A stretch of 64,000 nt of DNA from Culex pipiens pallens (taxonomy: Eukaryota > Arthropoda > Insecta > Diptera > Culicidae). Positions 55,501 to 64,000 of this stretch are shown piece after piece. The stretch's first letter is position 1. Each line of letters opens with the position of its first letter. The notes under the pieces are model-generated. The model made no database searches and was not told the DNA's origin. It worked only from the letters and a program-made list of their open reading frames with translations. The stretch covers positions 184,798,053 to 184,862,052 of the forward strand of contig NC_068939.1 of NCBI RefSeq assembly GCF_016801865.2, read 5' to 3'. The position numbers and the translations under genes are program-made.

Positions 55501-57410
55501 TAAATAATTTTAAAAATCATTCAATCGCAATATAAAATTAACAAAATTGAATTCTGGAAAGTTGATTCAATCCTGTAGGTATTTAGCAAACAAAAACAAT
55601 TCAACAAATATCTCTTATAATTTGAATCTGAATAAAATCTTTTCAAATAAGTAATTAGGAAGAAATTTTGAAGCCTCAATTTCTTATCTTATCTTATTTT
55701 AATTTTCCTTTTTTATAGTAACGACAAAGTTTTTTTTTTAAGAGATATAAAATAATATTGTTAACCAAAAAAATGTGGAAAAACTTCCTCCTCTGAAAAT
55801 TTGCGCTTCACACTAAAAAGGTTCGTCACTTTCGCAGCTTCCAAGTCACCAAGCGTTAGTGAACGGTAACCCAGCTCACACAAGGCTCGGGTGATTCAAA
55901 TGCGAATCAAAGTGACGAACCTCTTTGAATCACACAATGCAGATGAGTAACTGTACTCGACATAAACCTTTCCTTTATTACTTTCTTTTGGGAATCAATA
56001 TTTTCCCACACACCTTTCCCGTAAGCTGCCACTAAATTGATAGAGGTTCTTTTTTTCTTCTTCTATAAATCACACCTATTTAGGTGTTGATTTGTAACGC
56101 CCTTTGCACACACGAATCAATCCTCGAAAGGATCCCTACTCAAAAATGGTTCAACCAAAAAAAAAAGGGAAGCCAAAGCTGTGAACAGTCAATATTGGTG
56201 GTGGTGGGCTAGAATGAAACCCAATAAAGTGCCCAACTTTTTCGATTGCCTGCACATGCCCTGAATAAATAAACAGAAACACACGCGCAGCGGAATGAAA
56301 TCGAACAATGCGGGGTAACTTGGACAGGGTTAGAAGCTCCTGGCGAATGCCGGTGGCAATGGATTACGGTGCGAGTTAAGGGCTTGCACTATGTGACGAA
56401 TATTTCTTTTGTAATCGGGTTATAACTGTTTCTAATAGAAAGAATTCCCGTATTTTTATTTTATACAAATTTTGTATTTTTGGTACAATATTTTTTCATT
56501 TCAAAGAAAGTGATTCTTTTTCCAAGCAGATGGCATCAACTGCGTTGTCATCACTTAACATCGAAGGGCTTACGTTTCAAGTTTTTGCCATTTCACACCT
56601 TTCAATTTCCGCAGAACATTTACTCTTTTTTTCCTTTCCTCGACAAAGATCTAACGGGTTTCCTCTGCCATTCCCAGAGAGAAGAACGGCTTAACGCGCT
56701 GGCTGATGTTTGGGAAAACGGATTTGCGAGACTCATCTTTTATCGACGAAACTTGCAGGCATAAAGAAGTGAAACAGATTACTTCCAGGATTTTGCAAAG
56801 ACAATCCAAACCCAACCTAAAAAAGGGATGTACGAGAAGGTGTTAATGTGACCAAAAATTGTTCTCGATTTTATTTTTTGGGCGATCTCTTGACTGCTGC
56901 TGCTGCAGCTTCCCATTATCAGGAGACTAGGGCGAGGGCAAGGTAAAGATGCTGAACGATTCAAGGAAACACGCCCGAATGCACTGGTGTTTGCTTGGAA
57001 GAGGTTTAAAAAAGGATTTGTTTGTTTTCCTCGCATTATCCCGGGCCAGGAGTTAGGATGTACAATTATGGGTTTAGTAAAACATGGCGAAACAAAATCT
57101 ACACCTTCATATCTGCTGCACAAGAGTGGGTGTAACCCGGGGTGTAATTTTACGAAAAATGGTATCCCAAGGAAGGTTTTTTTGTTTCTTGTCTTGCTTT
57201 TTTTCAAAATCGATCATTGACTCTGCGGGTTTACCAGCTTTTGGTCAATCTCGAGATTAGTTGTGTTTCGTCACGAGATTGTACGATGTAAATTGTAGAT
57301 TTACAGTTTCTTTGGAACACGATCCGAATTAGTCGGTTCAAAATAGTTGAATTTTCAAATTTTTAGGGTAAAATTTTCCAAATTGTTTAGAAATTTTACT
57401 GTAAAGACAA
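55501..57410. other. Intergenic; 55800-57250 non-repetitive island
   Basis: An AT-rich start, then ~1.4 kb of higher-complexity DNA with scattered CTTTCC/GGAAAG words, Caudal-like TTTATG/AATAAA and an AACCCTTTTC-like context. No convincing ORF: the 142-codon minus frame at 56779-57207 begins with TTG and has no domain. Confidence 0.4.
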
Positions 57411-57418
57411 CAAACCCA

Positions 57419-57785
57419 AAAAATTTAACAAATTTAACAAATTTAACAAATTTAACAAATTTAACAAATTTAATAAATTTAATAAATTTAACAAATTTAA
57501 CAAATTTAACAAATTCAACAAATTTAACAAATTTAACAAATTTAACAAATTTAACAAATTTAACAAATTTAACAAATTTAACAAATTTAACAAATTTAAC
57601 AAATTTAACAAATTTAACAAATTTAACAAATTTAACAAATTTAACAAATTTAACAAATTTAACAAATTTAACAAATTTAACAAATTTAACAAATTTAACA
57701 AATTTAACAAATTTAACAAATTTAACAAATTTAACAAATTTAACAAATTTAACAAATTTAACAGATTTAACAGATTTAACACATT
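57419..57785. repeat. TTTAACAAA 9-bp minisatellite
   Basis: About 40 tandem copies of AATTTAACA, nearly uniform, with a few TAATAAATT and CAGATTTAA variants at the edges. In frame it would encode Asn-Leu-Thr or Leu-Leu-Asn repeats, but there is no gene context. Confidence 0.97.
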
Positions 57786-57796
57786 GTTGTAAATTC

Positions 57797-58046
57797 CATG
57801 AATTTTATGAATTTTATGAATTTTATGAATTTTATGAATTTTATGATTGTTATGAATTTTATGAATGTTATGAATTTTATGAATTTTATGAATTTTATGA
57901 ATTTTATGAATTTTATGAATTTTATGAATTTTATGAATTTTATGAATTTTATGAATTTTATGAATTTTATGAATTTTATGAATTTTATGAATTTTATGAA
58001 TTTTATGAATTTTATGAATTTGATGAATTTGATGATTATTTTGTAA
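57797..58046. repeat. ATGAATTTT 9-bp minisatellite
   Basis: About 27 copies of TTATGAATT, starting only ~12 bp after the previous array. A different 9-mer, sharing the AATTT core. Confidence 0.97.
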
Positions 58047-58713
58047 AGTTTATATTTAATTTAATGTTTTTTTAGAATGATGTGAACTTTGAATACTTTA
58101 TAAATTATATAATTTCATAAATTTTAGAAATTTCTATAATTTAAGGAAACCAACAAAATGTTGTTTTAGTAAACTTTGACAAATTTAAGTTTTTAAAGGT
58201 TATAGAATGTTTTTAAGTTTCCTTAAAATATGTTTTTTCGATATTTCTGCCAATTTTTACACCAAAAGTAAGTTTGCACTGATCATCTTCGTGAAGAACA
58301 TCAATTTTGTGCGTGTAATGACCGACAAACAACGTAACAAATTACTACCGCAGCCTCTGCTCATTTTTATGCAAATCAATATAACCTTACCACAAATGGG
58401 AGAATGATTTGGCAACTTTCTTTCACTGCTTCCACCTTTCTAAACTCTTTGTCTAAGAAATTTTCCAGCTGACCGGTGTGGCATTGGTCAAATCTGTACA
58501 TTTCTTCCGAGAATTACCAGCACCACTGAGAAAAAAACAACACACATCAAATCTGTTGAGTCACTTTCGGCAACTCTTTGCTCTTTATCCTTTCGAAGCC
58601 GCAAGAAATGAGGAAAATTCCGAGAAAAACTTACGTTAGTCAGGGACTTTCTTTCGCTTCCATCTCCTCTGCTCGAAATCGTGCCAATCTACACAGCTAA
58701 CACACATCTCTCC
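58047..58713. other. Intergenic 3' of tko
   Basis: AT-rich to 58400, then single-copy-looking sequence. No gene. Confidence 0.4.
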
Positions 58714-58719
58714 TTTATT
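58714..58719 (-). terminator. Poly(A) signal of tko
   Basis: AATAAA on the minus strand, 28 bp past the stop codon. Confidence 0.75.
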
Positions 58720-58746
58720 GATGGACCACGAGGAAGCACGTTCCGC

Positions 58747-59108
58747 TTACTTTTGCTTGCTCACGTGGGGCAGGTCGTACTTGCCGCGGACGCACTTGAT
58801 CTTGACTCCGGGCAAATCCTGCATGCGACCAACCCGCACCAGCACCATGTTGTGCTCCTGCAGGTTGTGGCCGATTCCGGGGATGTACGCGACCAGTTCC
58901 TTGCCGGTGCTGAGCCGCACCAGGACGCACTTCCGGTTCGCCGAGTTGGGCTTTTTGGGCTTCTTGATCAGGGTCTTTAGGATGACGCCTTTGGCAAAGG
59001 GTTTCCCGTCCAGGGGCTGCCTCGGTGGACGGCTCTTGATGTGCGGTCCGGTGCGATGCATCTGGTTCAGGGTGGCCATCGTGCCTCGCTGCAGGAACGA
59101 TGAGAAGG
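58747..59108 (-). CDS. tko: Mitochondrial ribosomal protein S12 (technical knockout), last exon
   Basis: The exon runs from a splice acceptor (CCCTTCCAG, ending 59109) to the TAA at 58747, 120 codons plus two bases. It encodes uS12m of the mitochondrial small ribosomal subunit, part of the decoding centre. S12 hallmarks are KKPKKPNSANRKCVLVRLST and YIPGIGHNLQEHNMVLVRVG. The open frame upstream of Met at 59079 reads FSSFLQRGTMATLNQM. This matches the mitochondrial presequence junction of Drosophila tko (there RGMASLQQM), so the protein starts in an upstream exon, not at 59079. I could not identify that exon in 59.1-62.5 kb. The mature part is complete. It is transcribed towards giant. Confidence 0.93.
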
Positions 59109-60449
59109 CTGGAAGGGAGGGCGGGAAAGTTTGGTTAGATTTATTGCTATTGCGATTCTAATGCAAAAACTGTATTGATTTTTCATGCGCAATCAGAACG
59201 TGGCAACTAGTCTTGCAGGACAAGTTTCATTAAGAAAATAACAGTTTATTTGTTTTAAAGCAACCTTAAAGTCGGTTAAATATTAGGGTGGTTCAGTTTC
59301 AAACCAAATAACGTGTTCAACTTCATAGAATGTGCAATGGAAATAGCAATAACATTAATAACTATCTAATTTGAAATAAATCTAAATGGGTAAGTTAAAG
59401 ATAAACAAGTTTAAATGTGATGATTGAACAATCAAAAAAATAGAATTTCAGTAACCGACACTAAAGAAAGTCAACCCTAACAATCGAATCAATTTCTTAA
59501 GAAAGTCTATAAGCCACACACGTGAAGCCAATTAAGCTGCGGTTGTCCCATTTTCCATTATGCATGTGGCGTCAGAACATCTTTCTATTAAACGTGCGTT
59601 TACAAGGAAAGATCTGCGCAGGACGATATCTCCCACCACAAGATGATTGAACGATTTTTGCTTTTGTGGAATCCTTTGTCCCTCAAAGGAGTGACAGATG
59701 ACCGATTGTTGCAAACAAAGCTGGCCATTATGGCTGGCTGAATAGAGAAAGTAGGCTTCGGGCGATTGTTTCTTGCATAAAATTGACCATTTCCAACAAT
59801 CGGAAAGGTCATAATTATACACGTTTGATGCGAAACAAAAAACGAGAAAAGAGATGTCAAGTTCTGGGAAATATGCGACGAAAAGAGTTGGTTCGCGCCG
59901 TATGGTCAGATCTCTCGATAGTGAAAATCTCAATTTCACACCAACTGTTGTTGTGTCCTTTGAGTTAGTTTTGTGATAGCTCACCTGCCCGCAAAAATTG
60001 GCTACGAGCGGGGATCGAGCCTGATGGCTCCGGAATCCTTTACGGTATTTTACATCTTTGCGCCTCACATTCTTCAATCCTCGCAGCCTAGCAGGCCATG
60101 TGAAAGCCTAGCCGATGTTGGTCACAGTCACCAACTGGTGGTGGACACAACATTATGGGGTAAAGAGGAGGCCATGAAATATTAATCCCTGTTGTAGCGC
60201 AGATGATGACGATCGCAAGGGTTGCTGAGTTTCATTTTGCTTTCGTTTTTTTTTTTTGGCGAAAAAGGAATGAGGCTGATTTCCGCATAAGTGACCGTCA
60301 GAATAGACGAGTTGGATCTAAAACAAAATATTAAATTTTTGATACACCCAGAACTGGGCATCGGCATACGAGAGGATAAAGAGCACGATTCGGTAGTAAA
60401 ATGTGTGCGGACGGAGAGGATAAATCCCGAAATTACCGAGAGTACTTTA
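59109..60449. other. tko intron/upstream region
   Basis: Must contain, or lead to, the first tko exon. 59520-60260 is GC-richer and looks single-copy, with a minus-strand open frame of 181 codons that begins at TTG and has no recognisable domain. A CAG|GTGAGC donor-like site lies near 59990 on the minus strand, but its phase does not fit the tko acceptor. Confidence 0.4.
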
Positions 60450-61467
60450 CTGCCGCTCTACTCTAGTCCGTCCCATATGTTAAAAGCGGGTGCTGAGATA
60501 ACGCCGTGGGAAGCCCAAAAAATGTTTCACCATTTATCACAATTCTAATCAACATTTTTTTGATAAATTTGTATACAATTATTTCAATATCAGTTCAACA
60601 AATATCCCTAACAAAAAATTGTTTCAGAAAACTTATAATTTGGAGGTAAATTTGTGTTATTTTCATAATGGAACTGACTTTCCTTTATTAGTCGATAAAT
60701 AAAGGCAAGTCAGTCGAGGTATCAAGGTAGGCTTCAACATATACACCAAAAGTTAAACTGTCATTTCAAGGTTTGTTTTGGTAATTTCCAAGTTAATTTA
60801 ATAAAATTAAATACAATGTATGTTTATTTTATTTTTATTTTAGATTTATTTAATTTATAGAAGATTTCACAGCTGTACAATTTTAACTATAAACGAGACT
60901 AAATGACTAGAGAGGCAAATTATATAAGAACTATGTCTCAACATATGGACCGTTGAAGTTGAGTGATCCACAAAATCGGAATATGAACCTTTTCCAGAAC
61001 CAGGACTACGAAAATGCATTCATGCTGGAATAGAATTTTACGGAATACTACCCATAGGCCATAATGGTGTGTAGTATATTTTGTATTCGTGACTGTCAAT
61101 TGTTTAAAAACAGCATGATTTAAAACAATACGTTTAACAATTTATAAATACTCAAGTAAATACTCCTACAAATATGAACAATTTTTGATGTTTTTATGTT
61201 CTAAAGGTTCTTGAAAACATAGTCCATGAAATTTAAATAATTTCATTGACCATTAAATCGATTCATGAGACATTTTTTTAGAAGGAACTAACTTGCCTTT
61301 ATTTTGCATATGGGACAGCACGAAAGTGATTTTTGTTTTGGAATTTCAAGAACAAACATAACATTTTTATTAAATAGGCTCAAAGTACATGTAAAAACAA
61401 GACTTTTGTTATGTTTATCTCAAAAATGATAAAAATACATATGGGACGGACTAGATTAGAGCGGCAG
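60450..61467. mobile_element. 1018-bp MITE with CTGCCGCTC ends
   Basis: Left end CTGCCGCTCTACTCTAGTCC and right end its inverse, continuing as CATATGGGACGGACTAG. Target duplication TTTA at 60446-60449 and 61468-61471. Non-coding interior. A 247-bp relative is at 42250. Confidence 0.8.
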
Positions 61468-61516
61468 TTTACTCATGGTTCATTTTCCAAAAAAGTTCAT
61501 CTATAAAAAAAAATTA

Positions 61517-61600
61517 CCGGTACCGAGACTCGAACCCATTCCTTCGGCATATTGAACCGTGCCTTTGCCGTGTGGGCCACCATGGTTCGGTGACTAAGTG
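61517..61600 (-). mobile_element. tRNA-derived SINE fragment
   Basis: On the minus strand there is an A-box-like TGGCCCACACGG and a B box GGGTTCGAGTC, followed by TTACCGGTA and an A-rich tail (61502-61513 on plus, T/A rich). The anticodon arm does not fold, so it is not a tRNA gene. Confidence 0.45.
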
Positions 61601-62736
61601 GCGGTCGTTTGTCCATATAAGCCACTCATAGGATGAACTGTTCCAATGAACGAATGAACACGCGAGAGGACTATACTCTCGCAATATAGCACTTTCCTCA
61701 CGTTTCTTTTCGTGAGAACTATCCCCTCGTTCTTTAACTTTGGGTGTAGCTTTCAGATGCAACTATGAGCAAAAAGTAGACATAGCTTCACATAACACAG
61801 AAATCCAAACAAATAAAAAAAAATGTGTAGAGGTTTACATTGTTTCTTAGTCATATTTGAGCGAATTTTAAGTTTAAGGAACATAAGTAGGAACAAGTAC
61901 CATTCACTTGTAGAGATAAATTATTATATCAAAGCAAATGAGAATTTCAATAACGTTATGAGTCATCCATTGCCTATAAAATCATGGGTCAACCCGCCAC
62001 ACCTGCGATCAAAAATTTCCCACTGGAAAAAAAAATAAAAAAAATAACTAATTAAAATTCCTCACAAAGCCGCAGCGGATTTCAAAAGGGACAAAAAAGT
62101 GACCAGCACCAAGCTTTTCGCACATTTCCCAATTGGACAAAGCTCGAAGCTGCCATTGTCCAGCCGAAATTGTTTTGTTTGTCCTTTGCGAGGCGTCCTT
62201 CTCGCTCACTCAATCCCATTTGGACGGTCGTACGGGAAAGTTTTCGCGTTCACAGAAAATCCTGTCAGAAAAAGGTGTGTTTTTGTTATGAGAAAGAGCT
62301 GGCAAAAAATAACACCGCCAAACAATTGAAAGGAATGACGCACACGTGCAGCAACTTAACCAAAATGGGACAGGACGCTGCATCCAATAGGATATCTTTA
62401 GAAATGCAACTTGATTTGCATTTAAATTGGATAGATGTTCGTTGGAAGTAGAAATGGCAAGTTGGTCCATAATGTGAAACCACGTGCATAAGTTAACATA
62501 AGTAAACGAATTTTAGTGCCTCAAAATAAGCCTAGGGAAGCATAGACTAACTGACCCAATAAAAACAAGGGCGTCTATGCAAAGTGTTGTTGTACCTTTC
62601 ACTCTATCGACATCAAAAAAAATAATCGTTCGACCGTTAGGTATTTTCACATGAGACAAACAAGCCATTACGAGCACCAAAGATGCGCTCCTATCTTTCG
62701 ATTTCGAGCACGGTTTTAATGATCCCTGCGTCGTTA
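61601..62736. other. Upstream region of the aminopeptidase gene
   Basis: Mixed composition. No gene seen; 62040-62730 looks single-copy. Confidence 0.4.
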
Positions 62737-62742
62737 TCAGTT
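62737..62742 (+). promoter_or_regulatory. Initiator-like motif of the aminopeptidase gene
   Basis: TCAGTT, the arthropod Inr consensus, 84 bp before the ATG. No clear TATA box upstream. Confidence 0.4.
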
Positions 62743-62825
62743 TACTGCTTGAACACTTAAAAATCTCACCTGGCGGCGAGAAACGTCCAGTTTGCATCTA
62801 AACGGTTCGCGAAACGGTCACGAAA

Positions 62826-64000
62826 ATGGGAAGGTTGTCCCACCTCGGTGGTTTACTAGCGTTAGTGCTTGCTGTGGTAGGCGCAGATCACCCAATTTAC
62901 GAGCGAACGTCGCTGAAAGAAGCTGGCGTAAGCCAAATCGATTCGGATACTCGTGAAGTTGATCAGTCGTACTTTCTTCCGAGGGATACAATTCCGTTTC
63001 ATTACTTCATTCAATTGACTACCAATATTCACGCGAATGTTCGGACGTTCCGTGCCACGACGGAGATCTACTTCAACGTGGTTAATCCAACCAGCAAAAT
63101 TACAATGCATCTGCAGGAGTTGGACATTCAGCTGACCGAGTTGTACAGGATTCCGGACAATTTCGGAGATCCAGTCAAGATCGGAAGTCCTCGGGTCGAA
63201 ATTGATACCAAAATCGAGCACGTTGTGTTTAAAACGGAAAGTGAACTGCCCATTGGAAGATATTACCTCAAGGTGACGTACACCGGAACTATGAGGAACT
63301 ACCAGAGCGGATATCTGGTATCCTCGTACCGGGATGATAGCGATGTCGTCAACTACGTTGGATCTACGCACTTCCAGGCGACGCTGGCTCGCCGTGTTTT
63401 CCCGTGCTACGACGAACCCGATCTTAAGGCCACCATTTCACTGTGGATCACGCATCATAAAACCTACTCAGCCATCGCCAATATGCCAATTGATTCCGGC
63501 AACCCCGATCCGAACAACGCAGAGTATGTTGTTACCAAATTCCGGATCTCTCCAAAAATGTCCACGTACTTGCTGGCATTCGCTGTGACCAACTTTGAGG
63601 GAAGATACAACGGAAAAATGCAAGTCTTTGCGCGATCGAATGCAATTCAGGACACCGGACTAGCTCTACAGGCTGGCGCTAAGATTCTGGAAGCGCTGGA
63701 TCAGCATACCGGAGTCCCGTACTACGACTACATGCCGAAAATGACTCAGATTGCCGTGCCGGACCGGGGTACCGGAGCGATGGAAAACTGGGGTTTGGTG
63801 ACGTACGGGTATGGCCGTCAATCAGATTAGATAGTTCCAGCAATAAACCGGCTTCAAATTTATTTACAGCGAACCATCATTGCTGTTCAATTCGGCGGTC
63901 AACGGCTATCGCAATCGTAAACGTGTCACCACGGTTATCGCGCACGAGTTTGCCCATCAGTGGTTCGGGAATTTGGTCAGCCCCCAGTGGTGGGAGTATA
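62826..64000 (+). CDS. M1 zinc aminopeptidase (aminopeptidase N-like), 5' part
   Basis: Exon 1 is 62826-63808; a 61-bp intron (GTATGG...TTTACAG) is followed by exon 2 from 63870, which leaves the window. M1 enzymes remove N-terminal residues from peptides; secreted insect members are usually gut-lumen, GPI-anchored digestive enzymes. A signal peptide is visible (MGRLSHLGGLLALVLAVVGA). The M1 N-terminal beta domain starts with FLPRDTIPFHYFIQL. Then follow the exopeptidase motif GAMEN at 317-321 and, in exon 2, the zinc site HEFAH at 353-357 with QWFGNLV after it. The third zinc ligand, the C-terminal domain and any GPI signal lie beyond the window. The splice gives ENWGLVTYGEPSLL, where most members have Arg in place of Gly. 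The precise orthologue is not assigned. Confidence 0.95.

Noticed and set aside
56779..57207. 142-codon minus ORF
   Set aside because: Non-ATG start and no family resemblance.
57347..58075. 242-codon Asn-Leu-Thr / Glu-Phe-Tyr repeat protein
   Set aside because: Translation of two 9-bp minisatellites; the period is divisible by three, so no stops arise.
59532..60077. 181-codon minus ORF as first exon of tko
   Set aside because: Begins at TTG, and the donor near 59990 is in the wrong phase for the tko acceptor.

Overview
The window looks like mosquito nuclear DNA, most likely a culicine such as Culex. The identifiable single-copy genes are insect genes with GT-AG introns, and the rest is dense, AT-rich intergenic DNA full of mosquito-style transposons: tRNA-derived SINEs, I-type and RTE-type LINE debris, foldback MITEs and minisatellites. 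Species assignment is inference; no similarity search was possible.

Layout. (1) 1-2.7 kb: a 141-bp satellite and a tRNA-derived SINE region. (2) 2.7-32.4 kb: a 29.7-kb inverted-repeat structure. Each arm has a unique ~500-bp outer end followed inward by a 184-bp tandem array (about 23.5 copies on the left, about 12 on the right). The interior holds nested MITEs, a 1.27-kb retroposon, a SINE in a tandem duplication, LINE fragments, one large gene and a 2.8-kb AAGTTAAATT array. The large gene (19.3-23.9 kb) encodes a zinc-binding N-terminal module, an RNase-H-like D-D-E transposase core with a CX2H motif, and an intact Ulp1-type cysteine protease. An overlapping second frame encodes a PHD-like zinc finger. 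The whole resembles a giant foldback (FB/NOF-like) transposon. (3) 32.4-64 kb: the single-copy gene region. NAA20 (+) and crooked neck (-) end tail to tail. About 8 kb of repeat-filled DNA follows, then giant (-). Then come 13 kb of gene-free DNA with several non-repetitive islands, the last exon of mitochondrial ribosomal protein S12/technical knockout (-), and the 5' part of a secreted M1 aminopeptidase (+) that leaves the window.

How the genes relate. NAA20 is the catalytic subunit of the NatB N-terminal acetyltransferase, crn is a core splicing factor, gt is a gap-gene bZIP repressor and tko is a mitochondrial ribosomal protein. As I recall, crn, gt and tko also lie close together on the Drosophila X (2F-3A), so this half is probably an old synteny block. 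Its gene-free part is the expected place for giant enhancers. The left half is a transposon-rich insertion landscape with no clear host gene apart from a possible 61-codon ORF.
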